Below, piece after piece: positions 1 through 33,300 of a DNA stretch of 64,000 bases. This DNA is from Anoplopoma fimbria (taxonomy: Eukaryota; Chordata; Actinopteri; Perciformes; Anoplopomatidae): contig NC_072464.1 of the NCBI RefSeq assembly GCF_027596085.1, positions 19,794,124 through 19,858,123 on the forward strand. Direction: 5' to 3'. How positions within the stretch are numbered: the first letter of the stretch is position 1; every line of letters starts with the position of its first letter. Position numbers and translations under genes: made by a program. Below the pieces are notes generated by a model. It saw only the letters and a list, made by a program, of their open reading frames with translations. It searched no databases and had not been told where the DNA came from.

Positions 1-5505
<5,505 letters not shown>

Positions 5506-8500
5506 GGAAGAAGAAGAGGAACCAGAAGGGAAAAGTTGACTCGGCTCCTTTTTTAGTTTTTTTCCTTTAGATTTACAACAATCAATCACAAGCAAATCAG
5601 AGCATGTGAACAAAAATCGTAGTTTCGCTAATATTCTATTATGACTTTAGTTCATTGGGCAGAATCAGAAGCTGTAAGTGAGTATGAGACTTTGTTTTGT
5701 TCTGCTCTCTGAGTTGAATCTATCTCTTTCTACCCAATAGGCCTTGCATTTAGGGGTTTCTTATTGCTGGTTCAGTTAATGTATTATTAAGTATTAATAA
5801 GGTCTTTTGTTGGAGAACTGAGAGGCGTTTCAGGCATCTTAATGTTGTTATTTGGTGTGAAGGATCCAGCGTTTCATGTTCTTTTACAGAAGATCAGAGA
5901 AGTTTCTTGTGATCACAAGAAATGTGTGTAAAGGCCGACATAACAAGTCTGTTTTCTTAAAATCACAAATCAATTATCTTAATCCTTAATCCTCAATTTG
6001 CATGATCCCATGGTGCTTTTGGGGGCGCTACAGGCAGAAACGCCCACATGTACGGTCCAATTCTGAAAATACCTAAATATGTCATGTCTGGCTACAACAT
6101 TTAGTAATTCTAAAAATAAAAGGAATCAAAAGGACTTTTAAAGTAAGATATTCAAACAAGTCTTCTTACTGTATCTTGATGTAAGAAGCAGTGTAAACAC
6201 TCCTTCTCATGACATTGAAATCATTACTTTTGTCACCTCAACTTCAGCACTTTTTTTCAATCATGAAATGATGATTTTATGTTTACATGAAAACAAATCT
6301 TGTTATGTTCAGGCCATGATTATTTTAATGTGATCAAAAGGAAACAATGTATTGAAAATAATTGCGTGTACACTACATTATGTCTCTGGGCTTCCGTAGG
6401 TTTGCCATCTGCGACCCTCACTCCGACCCCCAACAGAGGACATTCAGTCTTCCCCCTTAAGTGAAAATATTGAGATTATTTTTATTATTACCATGTTGGA
6501 AACTAGAAGAGAAACGATTACATACCTTGGGTCTGATTCCAGAGTTTAGAAAGACAGAATGAAAGCAAGCTATGCAAAAGAAAAACACTTTTAGCACTGA
6601 ACACTAAATTCAGAGATTTTCTTTCCCCTTTCTTTGTATTTTCTTCCCCTTCTTCCTTCCTCTGAAGCACATTTACAGACCGGCTCATTTTCTCTGTCTG
6701 GTTTAGAAACAAATACATTGTGTTTCCTGTGACTGCTTCACAATAAAACCCCTCAGTATTTCGCCGGTTGAAGTCTTTCAATGTGAAGCAGCAGCAGGAA
6801 ATGGCATGTTAGCAGGAACTTATTCCAGCTGTAGTGTAGTTGCAGGAGAGCGAGCAGTGAAGCTAATATCAGTCAGATCAAATTTAGAAAAAGTCTAGAA
6901 CCTGCCAGAATGTTTCAGTTACTTATGGACAGAAATTAATTTATCAAACATCTCAGAGCAGGAAATCTTTCCTAACTGGCCAGAAATTTGAGTGAAGCAT
7001 CTTTTATTCTACTTTTGGAACCAGAAGTAAAAGTATTTTATCTTCAAAGTTTCCTCCAAGAGCTGTCCCTCCTCCCTTCAATATTTAAAGTTAACTCCTC
7101 CTGCCGATCTTCTCCTCTCTTAACTCATCATCTTCTTAATTCTCGTCAACCACACCTGCTTTTGTATTATTATTATAAAAGCTCATACAGACACTGGTGT
7201 ATGTCTGTGTTAAGGAGAATTTATTTTTATTATATTTTACCTCCCTTTGCCTTAACAGATATCTCAACATTTTACTTTCTCAAGAGCCTTACCTCCATCT
7301 TATCTGTTAATCAAGTTAAAAAAAAAAGAGAACTCTGGGAAAATGATTAGAAATTAATCAAAGCACTTACACTAATTAAACTGCAATAGAAGAAAGAACA
7401 ATAACACTTAAACTCAGTGAAGCTTTGTGAATGAAGTGGAAGTCATTCTGCTGTGACGGAAGAGTTTTCAGTAAGATTTGTGCCATAAATCATCTTCATC
7501 GTCCGCTTCCTTAACGTCACACATCCGTCTCTGATGTGAAGTCTGTAACCTGAGCCTCTGTGTGTTAGTTTAGAGGATAAATACAATAAATACATATATG
7601 GTGGTCAGTGTAGAGGAACACGATTATTTTTGGATTGTGAAGAATTTGTATTTTAGGACAATTCAAATTTTTTGCAATTTCTAAGAACTCAACTAAAACC
7701 TGACATTATAAACTCTAGTTTGGAAGAGAGATCAAACATAAGCATTAAAAAAAACATTATAATAAAGGGACCCAGTTGAGTTTTTGAACATTTAAAACTC
7801 TACACTGATGCCCAAAAATACTGATACTAAGATAAGATAGATGTATTTAACCTTAAAGTAGGACAACTTGCATAAAATGTAGTTATCATTTACGTGTAGC
7901 TAAACAAAAGATAACCTTTTATTACTTGTATTCATTTTAATCTCAACTAATAGGATCAGATGAGGTTTGTTTTCCTCTGGGCATCCGCTGAAGTGTTTAT
8001 CAGTTATCGTTCCAAACTAAACCAGAACATATTTAGTTTGGATTCACTCGTATTTGAAGTCTGACTTCTGAGCCTTTTCATTCCTTGTGGTTTTGCTGCC
8101 TCAGCCTGTGGTCTCGTGGCGAAGTGGACCTGAACAAACCGCCTGGTGGAGATTGTGGACCCGTTGCCAGTGTTGAAGTTTACAGTGTGTTTGCCTGCAT
8201 GCCTGATATATAACTGACATTTTTACTCACTATGTTTTCATATTCATATTCATTTTCTTTGTGTTTTTTTTTTTGGTTTTGTTTTTTACCAACTTGCTTT
8301 ATGGTCTCTGTTTTGATCAGCTGGAGGTTGTGATGTTTTTGTTCTGTAACGTTTGGTTGTAATAGCCCTTTAAAATGACGTGTGTTTGGACTCCAGACTG
8401 ACTCTCAGATTGGAGGTGGATATTTTTTGTGCCATATATCCAGATGTTGTGGTTTGAATGCAGGTGAGTGTGTGTACAGTGTGTGCGTGTGTGTGTGAAG

Positions 8501-11140
8501 CAGTATGAACCAAACCTTTCCTCGTGGACTAAAGTGATTATGGACCTGAACCAGTGTTTCCTTGTTGTACAGTGTTTTTGTTTTTTTTTAGAGGCACAAA
8601 AACCAGAGTATGCCAATCCCTGAGAGGAAAAACAAATCTTCTCAGCTGCATCTTATTATCCTAAAGATCAGAGTCGGTGTGTGTTCAGGATGGAAATGTT
8701 TTATACATGTTTCCTCCTGATGCTGGTGAAGGTGATGATCTTGTTATGAGTCACTGGGGAAACCTAAAACAGCCACAGTGTGAATTAAACAGACCAGTGA
8801 CATAAAGTAGAAACAGTATGCAGCCATATTTATGTTCTCTGAGAATAACAGAAAGAACACACATAGTTTTCCTGGATTTTCTATTCCTGAAAAACATAAA
8901 TTTGCTCGAAATCTCCTACAGTTTTTTTGCTACCAAGACCAATCGTATATCTCAAATGGTTCACTATTCTTTGTAGATGGCTGATGTGACTTTTGTAATT
9001 GGTAACTGTTATAATTTATTAATGATTAAGATTCAGAAACAACATTTTAGACAGATATTGTATTTATATCACAGCAAATATTATTCAGAACAAAAGGCAA
9101 TAACTATTCCTCAATGCTCTTCATTACACACTGATCAAGTCAGGTCCTTAAGATGACATGTTTCTTATAGTTATTTGCATATTTAAAGTGCATTAAAGTA
9201 TATGGATTTATATTGTATTATAACTCAGTCAGTATTTCTTGTTATCATAAAGTAATAAAATGCCATTTATCATCAATACACAGAGCAATCATACATTTTT
9301 ATTCAAGAAATGCATCTCTAGTTTGTGTTTTTAAAGCTGAATTGAACCCTTCTATGGATGCAGAGATGTAGAAGGAAAATAGACAGAGTTCATAATTCAA
9401 ATTTTAAAAAAGGGGGACATCCAGCACCAAAGTTTAAACAGCTACTAATCAGACTGAACTGTAATTTAGTTTCTCACCATCCTGATCATGCTTTCTGTTT
9501 GGAAAACAAAAAAAAAGAAAAGGTATTTTTGTCATTTAGACATCTTCAATTTAAACACCAGAGCCACAAAGGATTCTGGGAACTTAACATTTATCATGTC
9601 GATCGAGGAAATGTGTAAATTAAAGAGTAGTTATATACATTTATTTGACTTTTAACAAACAGACAGACTTTGAAACAGAAAGACGACCTTTGTTGTTTTT
9701 CCTTTCAGATTGATCTGAACCAGGTAACATTAGGAACATCGATTCATGAGGTCCGGATCCAACGTGTGCCACTCTGAACCTGAACATGTTGGCATGCTCT
9801 GATGTTTTTGATTTGCCTGCAGTTGCCCTTTAAAAACGGAGTGGACTGCGAAATGAGCTGATCTGTGATAAACGTAACGGACGGCTTCTCTCAGGCTCAT
9901 TTTACCAGGAATCTGCTTCATTTTTTCTGCCCTGCAGACGTTTAACCTTTAACTTCATTATTAGAGTTTGTCTCTGAAAACCAGCTCCATTCTGAATCTG
10001 AATCCAATTTGAGGAGTTTATGCACAAATCTAATACAACACTTTGTATCTGATCCGTGTCTTATCAGCACAGAGCAGTTTACAAAGTGTTGAAGTCGTAA
10101 CAAAACAGCAAATTTGAGATCTTTCTGGGATATTCTTTGAATGTCCCCTAGATCGTTCTTGTTGACTTTAACCTGAGAGCTCATTGATGAGCTGTGATTT
10201 ATCTCTCATCTTACTGATTGAATCCTCAGTCTGCATATGTTCCTGGTAGAACGTGAGGTCTAGAGAAACCTTCTGCTTTCCAAACAGAACCTGGACTGAA
10301 AGCACATCGCTCTTTTGTAAGAATGGAAAGAAAGAAGGGAAATTAAGTAAATGTTTTAACAGCTTGTCTGTGTTACTGTTTTATTTCATCTTACACACAG
10401 ATGCACTGTCAAAGCTTCACAGGAAGTTAAGTTTTGAGTGCACAAAATTTCTGCATGTCCTGAGAACGCAACCTGTATATCAGTGGGATAGTGTGAAACT
10501 ATAGCAGGAATGTTTATCGGGTCACACTCATCCAGGAAAAACACAAAACAGGGATCCATTCATTAATAAAAAAGTATCTCTATAGTTCTACCTGTAGTCA
10601 AAAGCTCCAAAGGGAACCTTTAACGTTCAGTAAAACATCAAGAGAACAAGAGTCGGAGACAAACATTTTATTTAAGTTTATTTGAAAAATTGGAAATGTA
10701 GCTGTTGTCCACACTGACTGTCTGCACACCGGTGGAGGAGAGACGGAGATATATAACAAGTGAAAGTCACATTATTTGTCCCGTTAAAAAAGCTGATGTT
10801 TCAGTAAATGTTCTAAAGCGAGTTATTCAAAAATGGCTTGTGTTGCATCATGCTCACACCAGTTGTAAAACTATATAAATTTAATATAAAAATTGAAGAT
10901 TACTTCATTGTTCGCTGTGTGTGGACACTGTGTTACATTTACTAATTTATATAAACATAATGAAAGATTAATAATTGATAAAAGACTGTAAGATGTGTTT
11001 AAAAAATTTACTTATTTACTTTTATAGTTACGGACAACACACCTCATTCATATCTCTAAATATACAAACACAAAAACTTGTATTTCCATCAGCATTAATG
11101 AAACAAAACAGTATTTGTACAGATAAAACAATAATAAGTA
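5506..11140. other. abi2 3' UTR and intergenic DNA
   Basis: The abi2 3' UTR must start here. AATAAA hexamers occur at several places, for example near 6115 and 6743, so the poly(A) site cannot be fixed by eye. The rest is AT-rich with short simple repeats. No open frame in it has splice sites, codon bias or motifs that would make it a gene. Confidence 0.6.
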
Positions 11141-11145
11141 GAAAG

Positions 11146-11245
11146 TTTGGGAAAGCGGATGTACCGCACCGAGCCGCTGGCTGCCAACCTGTTCACCTTC
11201 TGAACCCCTCACCGGCCGGGGAGGAGCAGGAGAAGGTGCTCTACG
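11146..11245 (+). pseudogene. Ghost copy of part of cnot11 exon 1
   Basis: About 100 bases match two pieces of cnot11 exon 1. A short piece like 12791-12804 is joined to a piece like 12903-13007, with about 98 bases of exon missing between them. A further 16-base gap after 'AACCTGTTC' breaks the frame. The copy ends at GTGCTCTACG followed by GTAGGT, so a donor-like site is kept, and then runs into TG-rich DNA just as the true exon does. It lies about 1.5 kb upstream of the real start codon. The surrounding sequence does not resemble the cnot11 promoter, so this is a partial duplicate rather than a second gene. Confidence 0.8.
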
Positions 11246-11246
11246 G

Positions 11247-11990
11247 TAGGTCTGTTTGTGTGTGTGTTTTTGTGTGTGTGTGTCTGTGTTTGTGTGTGTT
11301 TGTATGTGTGTTTTTGTGAGTTTTGTGTGTTTTTGTGTGTGTGTCTAGAAAGTAGAGAATGAATATGTGTCACTTTTGTGTTTGTTTTGTTTTCATACAT
11401 ATTAAAATATCATTTGTTTGTTTGTGTGTGTGTTTGTTTGTGTGTTTGTATTTTTGTGTGTGTGTGTGTGTGTTTGTTTGTGTGTGTTTTTGTGAATTTG
11501 TGTACTAGTATTGTGTGTTTGTTTGTGTTTTTTGTTTTTGTGTGTTTTGTGTGTTTGTTTGTGTGTTTTTGTGTTTTTGTGTGTGTGAGTTTTTGAATGT
11601 GTTTGTATGCGTCCAGTATAGTGTGTGCGTGTGTATAGAGAGTGTACAGTGGATGTGTGTGTGTGTGTGTGTTTGTTTGTGTGTGTGCTTGTGTGTGAGT
11701 TTTTGTTTTTGTTTGTGTGTGTGTTTTTGTGTGTGTGAGTTTTTGTATGTGTGTGTGTGTGTGTTTGTGTGTGTGTCTAGAAAGTAGAGAATGAATATAC
11801 TGTAAAGTACTAGTATTTAAAAATGTGTTTGTGTGTGTGTTTTTGTGTTTTTTTGTGTTTTTGTTGTTTGTGTGTGTGAGTTTTTGTGTTTGTTTGTGTG
11901 TTTTTGTGTGTTTGTGTATTTTTTGTTTGTGTTGTGTGTGTTTTGTGTGTGTGTGTGTGTGTGTTTGTGTGTGTCTAGAAAGTAGAGAAT
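11247..11990. repeat. TG/TTTG-rich minisatellite with a repeated marker
   Basis: Degenerate GTGTGTTTGT sequence is punctuated three times by TCTAGAAAGTAGAGAATGAA (starting near 11344, 11776 and 11975), which shows block duplication of units about 430 and 200 bases long. It follows the ghost cnot11 exon. The long Thr/His and Cys/Val frames here are repeat artefacts. Confidence 0.9.
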
Positions 11991-12249
11991 GAATATCCTC
12001 CAGTAAAGGAGTATATTCAGTCAAACACCCGGAAGTACATCGCAAAGGCTTCTGGGTAAAGACGGTCGTTCTCCGGTCTAGTTAGAGTTCACTTCTGGTC
12101 CCTTTTGTCTTTAAAAACGTTCCTCTAGAGGCAACTGCTCCATACACATTAAAACAAAACGTTAATGTCACTAATCATCCATAAAATGTTTGCGCTCCGA
12201 TTCATGCGAAAAGTGAATAAATAAAAAAATAAAAAATAACCTCGCACCC

Positions 12250-12660
12250 TAAACTACATTACCCACAATGCACCGCGCCCGACCCAAAAAAAAAAGAAAC
12301 AGGGGGTCACACCAGAATTTAAACGTCTGAAGCAGCAGCAGTGTGTCCCAACAGTCGCTCTCTAACGGCTAACGGCCGTCCAACCGCCGCTCCGCTCTGC
12401 CGCTCTCTCCGCCGCTCTCTCCGCTCGCGTTCCACGTGTTCGCCGCCGCGGAGTTCGCCGGACGCGCTTGTTCGCTTTTCGTCCCAGCCATGAACACCGG
12501 GTCGCTTCAGCTAAAGCTAAAGCTAGGCTAGGCTAAAGCTAAGCTAACGTGTGATGACTTTCGGTGTGTTTGGTTTGTGTCCGAGTGACGTCACGCGGGC
12601 GGTGACAAGCAGAGAAGCACGGAGTTATTATTACTACTAACATAATAACATAATATATAT
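12250..12660 (+). promoter_or_regulatory. cnot11 promoter and 5' leader
   Basis: A GC- and CpG-rich block precedes the cnot11 start codon. Visible sites are ACTACATTACCCACAATGC at 12253-12271, which resembles the ZNF143/THAP11 (SBS) element, an E-box CACGTG at 12433-12438, and a full palindromic CRE, TGACGTCA, at 12586-12593. A short upstream frame, ATG at 12490 to TAG at 12529-12531 (13 codons), lies in the likely leader. Its CTAAAG repeats come from a small GCTAA-rich tandem tract. Site identities are by consensus only. Confidence 0.65.
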
Positions 12661-12688
12661 ATATTTATATATATTTATACCAGAGGCC

Positions 12689-18013
<5,325 letters not shown>

Positions 18014-18639
18014 CGACCCTCACAGAGACAATGCACAGACAGTTAGAAGTGGCCCAGAGTTACTAAAATAATGCCACGTTTATTAAAAATATCAAAAGGG
18101 ACATGGTGTGTTTCAACATTCTTCATGTCATTGTACATCACGGGAGAAGAAAGTAATGCAGACGGCATGAAATGAGAGTTAATATTGTAAATATGTAGTG
18201 ACGTTTTCTTCAGACTTTGAAATCCAGTTCTGCCCCTGAACTCTGTCACCATTTTCCCTTTTCTCTTTTCCAGAAGTAAAAAAAAAAAAAAAAAAAGGAT
18301 TAACTCAGTTCATCATTTCATTTTTTTACCAGTGCTCTCTCTTTTCTTTGGAAATCTTTCAATTTTTCTCTAATTAAACTAATTGTTTAATTCAATCTTG
18401 TGGTATTTTTTTGTCTTCATTTATTTATTTTTATTTTTTATTAGGGGATATTTATGACAGCTGTGTGTGAATGTTTCATTTAGCTGCTTTAAAAAAAACA
18501 AATCAAAATGTATAAATCCCCAAAGCCCCCGGACACATCAGGGGTGAGTTACTGAAAACATTTTTGGATGTAGAAGTCGAGCTGACCCTCAGTGTGACCA
18601 TGTGACCTTTATGGAGGACGCTTCAGTTTGACTTTTGAC

Positions 18640-19165
18640 CTTTTTTGAGGTATACAATACTATGACTTTTTTTTTTTAACATACTATGACTATTTTATGA
18701 CATACAAAACTATGACTTTTTTTATAACGTACTATACTAAGATTTTTTTTTTAATAAAATACTATACAATTACTTTTTTAACATACTATACCCAGATTAT
18801 TTTTAACATACTATACTATGACTTTTTATAACATACTATACTATGACTTTTTTTAACATACTATACTATGGCTATTTTATGACGTACAAAATTATGACTT
18901 TTTTTTAACATACTCTAATATTAGTTTTTTATAACATACTATATCATGACTTTTTTATAATATACTATTCTATTACTATTTTATGACATACAAAACTATG
19001 ACTTTTTTACACACTATACTATGACTTTTTAACATACTATCATATTACTTTTTTATAACATATTAATATGACTTTTTTATAACATACTATACTTCACTTT
19101 TTTTGAACATACTATACCATGACTTTTTTACATACTATACTATGACTTTTTTATGACATACATAA
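18640..19165. repeat. AT-rich minisatellite, unit like CATACTATACTATGACTTTTT
   Basis: About 20 degenerate copies of a 20-28 base unit with the core ACATACTATACTATGAC and a T-run. It lies between the convergent ends of cnot11 and lcp1. The same family appears as its reverse complement at 20150-20600, so the two arrays are inverted relative to each other around the last two lcp1 exons. Confidence 0.9.
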
Positions 19166-19280
19166 CTATGGCTATGTCTGGGAGCTTTAATTGATTCTTT
19201 AAATGTTAAATGATCTTGTTAGTTGTTACAGGACAATCTCTCTTATACAATAACAACACAGTTCTTCATACAAAAATCTG

Positions 19281-19286
19281 TTTATT
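19281..19286 (-). terminator. Candidate lcp1 poly(A) signal
   Basis: TTTATT on the + strand reads AATAAA in the lcp1 direction, about 330 bases after the lcp1 stop codon. This is a plausible 3' UTR length, but no cleavage site can be proved from sequence alone. Confidence 0.4.
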
Positions 19287-19612
19287 TGTTGCATACATTT
19301 GGTGTAAAGTGTGTGATTTGGAATATGTCTGTAAGCAAGTGAAAACCTGAGCAGATAAGACTGACTGACACTCATTTTGTACCACACAAACAAATAGTAA
19401 ACCTTTGAAGGGGAACATGCCGCTCTGCATTCAACAAATGCAGTCACTGCAAAAGGAATATAAGTAACAGACTGAAGTGGTTGTACCAAAATTAACTTTC
19501 CAATGTCCCTTCGCCTTCAGACATCACCACTGATTCTAAATGTTTACCATGATCTATTATCTGTACCCTGTTAGAAACCCTGTGTATCCAATATTTTAGG
19601 TGAATGCTGTTG

Positions 19613-28633
<9,021 letters not shown>

Positions 28634-29460
28634 GTTGGGAACCTGAAACTGACACAAAACAAAAAAAACAACATCCTTAAATTAAAAGTCAGAAACTGGC
28701 TCGGCAGAAAATGAGGAACTTGGTGTCGCCTAATGTTGTGATGAAAACTGCTCATAGTTCTCACTTCTGTCAGGCTCTAGCTTCCTGCTTCGGCAGAACT
28801 TCCTGCCTGACAGAGAAGTGTTTCTTTGTTTGTTACTGCTGTTTGTTATAAGATCTGCTGGTCCAACAGGTAGTCTGTACTTAAAAATGGAAGCCAGCAG
28901 AACCAGAGAAATCCACTGCTTTCCACATATTGTACTTTTTCTTTTTACTTTTAGTACAAATTGTATGCATTTCATTTGGACACACTATTTCCTCATAACA
29001 TTGCAACTTGACACTTTTGCTCAAAACCCGCTGGATTGTGGGTAACAAAATACAGAAAAGTTTGCTGGAAAAGGCGACCTTTGGACAGAGCCAGGCTAGC
29101 TGTTTCCCTCTGTTTACAGTCTTTATGCTAAGCTAAGCGGTTGCTCGCTGCAGGATCATATGTGGTATCAATCTTTTCATCTCCACAAGAAAGCAAATAA
29201 GCTCCCAAAATGTTAAACTATTCCTTTAAAGCTACTGAATGGGACACTAAAGGGAACCCTTTTTGTCTTCGTTTAGTTATACGAGGTCTCCACACTAGTT
29301 CGTTTTGACTGCAGCAATAGTTCTGTAACTGTTAACATCAACTGGTTGTGTCTCAAGAAAGGAAAAAGCTGCAGATGAGTAAGAGTGAAGCAATTCTGAG
29401 AAGTAGGTAATCACATGACACAGGACATTTTATATTTCAGCCTGTGGTGATTCACTAAGA

Positions 29461-29567
<107 letters not shown>

Positions 29568-30308
29568 GATCCTTTTTTGGCGTTGGAAGTTAAATGTGAT
29601 CAAGAAGGAGGATGTTAAAAATGAAGAGAGCACTTTAAACCACAAAGAAGACGGACTTCAACCTTGAAGATGAGTGATTTAACTTCCTGCTCTGCTCGAA
29701 AAAAAAACCAAACCTGATGGTAACATATGACAAGAGGAAACATAACGGTATGAGTCCGACCTATGTGAAGACTGAGGCCAAATAAAGTAGTGATGATATA
29801 TAAAAGTATACTGAGAGATCCATTCTGCTCATTTAAATAGGAGCAAAATATTTAATGTCCATGTGAGGAAACCCCATATCTTAGAAATTGGGGTAAATCA
29901 TCAAAATATAAACATTTAAACCAAACTACAATCTTTCCCTCACCTTAACTAAAGTGCTTTCGTTGCATAATCCTACAAAAAACTACCTGGTCACTGCTGT
30001 ATCAATAATGAACAATTTCTTGCTAAATGTATTTGATAAAAGAAAGCATCATTATATAAACATAACTTCTAAGACAAGGTCATATATAGATGTCTTTACC
30101 TGACGTATACCCTTCCAAAGTAGACTTTAAGATAATCAAAACCCGAATCAAAATGTAATCGACCTGATCAAACTCAAACAGCATGCCACTTTTCCAACTA
30201 TCAAGGAGCCAAAGTGTAAAATAAGAGCAGCACACATCAGTTTTCATGCACTTTTCACGCAGTTTAAAGAGGGTCCAGACCTCACGACCTGAGACCTTCA
30301 GGTGTGAG

Positions 30309-30378
30309 CCAATGAGAAGAGAGTGGAGTACCCAGACGTGAGACTTGTCATTTCCTTTTCTACCACAAAACTATAAAA
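30309..30378 (+). promoter_or_regulatory. Promoter-like CCAAT and TATA arrangement with no known gene
   Basis: CCAAT at 30309-30313 is followed 59 bases later by TATAAAA at 30372-30378, in a locally GC-richer stretch. The order fits a + strand core promoter starting near 30400. No coding exon follows: the next ATG, near 30428, opens only three codons. On the - strand the same stretch contains AAAGGAAATG, an ETS/PU.1-like core that could serve lcp1. Confidence 0.3.
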
Positions 30379-33300
30379 GCGAACAGGCTGCTGCTGTTAC
30401 TGTTTCTTAAACTGATTTTGTCCCAGAATGACGTCCTAACAGGATCTTAAATCAGCTATGACTGAAACAAAAATCAAAGAAAAACATACAAAGAGTGAAA
30501 TGTTATATATTAGCCCAGTTAAAGACGGCAAATTATCATAACTAAGAATATAAAAACTGATCATTTTGGAGCAGAGATGCAGATGTTAGCTAACGTCAAC
30601 AGGTTTGGCTGCAATCTGCATCTCAATCTAACACATTCATGTTGCATCTTGTCACCTTGCTCAAGATGCAGGAAAGTGTGAAATCTTGCATCAAAGTACT
30701 GCACGTGAGTCAGTTCATCAGAAATCAATTGTTTCCTGTTTGGTATTTGATCAGCTCTCAGATGAAATAGACTTGAAGGTTACAAATACCTGAAATGTTT
30801 TTATGCATCAATAAAAGATGCATAAAAACTAAGAGTTGAAAACTGTTCTTATGTGTTAAAACTACTTTCTTCAAAACCTCTATGAAATCAGTCAGATTGA
30901 GGTATCTATTAATTCTCATGTTACTTTCTTTAGTGCATGAAGAAAATAGTCTTGTGAAACCGTGACACTTGTTATAATAATGTAAAATAAACTTGGATTT
31001 CAAAATGCAATTTCCCTCCTGATCCATCCTGCATCCTGATCGGCTTCTGTCAGATTGATTGAAAGTATCTCTTGTAATTAAATAAATTGTTACATAATAT
31101 CTTTAATCTTTAATCTTTGTGTTTGGGGAAGACATCAAGCTTTTCTAAAAAGTCATAATGTCCAAGGTGAGTCAGAATGTGTAAAAACACCCTAAAATTT
31201 TTCATTTGAATGTCAATTTACATGAATTAAGAATCTTTTAGGAGTAAAACAAATTAAGTTTATTTTTACCCGAGCACACGTGACCCCTGAATGTTACTTC
31301 CTCTCTTTGCTTTTCTCTTACATTTAGTATTAGGACATTTAAAAGCTCAGTTTAAGCTTTAAAGTAAGAGACGACAATAAGTCTCTTTTTTTTTTTAAAT
31401 TTTGCTTTTAAGGAACATTTGTTCCTTTTCTGAAGTCTGAATGTAGCAGCAATGTGACAGCAGCTCTGTTCCGTCTGTCCTGAAGAAGCAGAAATGAAAG
31501 TCAGCTGCTAAAATGAATCCCTGAACAGTTTTAAAAATATTCACTTCTCATCAGGTTTTTTTGTGTCTGACATTTAAAAGGTGCAAAACTGGAGATACCC
31601 TGCATGTCTGCTTTACCGTTTCTGTCCCTCGTAGCAAGCTTCACCTTCTTTGCAGCCATTTGTATTATTTAATTATCTTAACTATTATCATTTGCTCCTT
31701 TGCCATGATTTTTTAAGGTTGTTGTGTACTTTACTGTACCAGTATTGTTGTATTGATTAGCTATCATCTTTAACACTATCTCACTCTATGTCTTTATTAT
31801 GTTTATGTCATATGAGGTTATTTGGATCATTTATTGATCGGCAAAATACTCCCCCACACCCCCCAAAAACTTACCTTTAAAGAATAAATTAAAGATAAGC
31901 TGCTTTGTGCTTTCTATTTTCATTCATTTCTTTTGGACCTTACTTTAATGATTGCATTTATGTTTTTATATTGACATTTTGTTATGAGAGAAATCCCCTT
32001 CATGATTCACAGGGTTCAGTTCTTTCTGTTCAGCAGCTCAATGTGTAAAGCAAGGCAGTTTCTCTGAAAGGGTTAATGGTTTGAATCCCAGTGGAGCCCC
32101 CCAGTCCTGAAACAACTAATCCATTATAACTGATTAGTCAACTGACTTAATTAACCGCCAACAGTTTTGATTACTGTTTCATGAATTAGGCAAAAATAAC
32201 CAAACAGTTGTTGGTTCCAGCTTCTCAAATGTGTGGATTTGCTTCTTTCTCTCATCTTTTATAATTAATGTAAACTGACTATATTTTGGTTTAAGACACA
32301 AAGAGATATTTGAAGAGGTCGACTTGGGCTCTGGGACATTTTGATGGACATTTTTTTTCATTTTCTGGCATTTTAAACACTAAGTGATTGAGAATTTGAT
32401 TAAAAAAGGAAAACCAATGTTAGTTGCAGCCCTAGAGCCACCTCAGTTTTACTGGGAATCAACCAACTGTCTCCCATATTGAATTACTGGGGAACAGACA
32501 TACAAAACATTTTTAATTAATCAAATTTAAGTCATGTCACTCAATACTTCTGCAATACCACAGTTAAAAAATCTTCATAGCAGTACTTAAGTAAATGTAC
32601 CATCACTGAACCTAACATACTCGTGAATCTGTGACTGACTGATCAAAGAAGTGAGATACTTCAGACTTTATGAATCAATTCTCAGACAATAAAACAAGAT
32701 TGTCTCTCAGCAGCGTGGCTTCTATCCGTCAGAGTATATTTGCATGTGCTGAACATCATCAGCATGCCTCACACGTTCTTGAGTTTCATTAACTTTATTC
32801 ACAACATCAAAGTATAAAAGACTGAAGACAGTCGCAGCACTGAGCTGATGTTGGATTTTGTTGCAGTTGAAGTGAAGCTAACCGCAAACTTCCCTTTCAG
32901 CTCGCTGCAGTGGTTTAACTTCTTCTTCCTCTCCCCTGAAGGCCTCACTCTGCCTCTAACTGCGCTTATCTTTTCAGTTGCACAAGTCTGACGTGTGTGC
33001 ACAAAGTTGTAAAACGATACCTATTTAAGTTTTTGTTTTATGAAGTGGGACAATTAGTTTGCAAAAAACCTGGACTGCAGGTCAGAGCTTTGATTATGGA
33101 AATGTAGATTTAATACAACAACATAAGATTAAAAACACACTCTGTCTTCCCCTCTTGTTCTTTATCTGCCTTCCGTCTTTCACAAAAACATACAGAATTA
33201 AAAAAAGAACCCCTCAGGTGTCTTTCATCTCACAGCGATGCCTTCAGAAAACACTTGTGTGGACCATAAACCACCTGATCTCATACTTAATTACCTGAGA

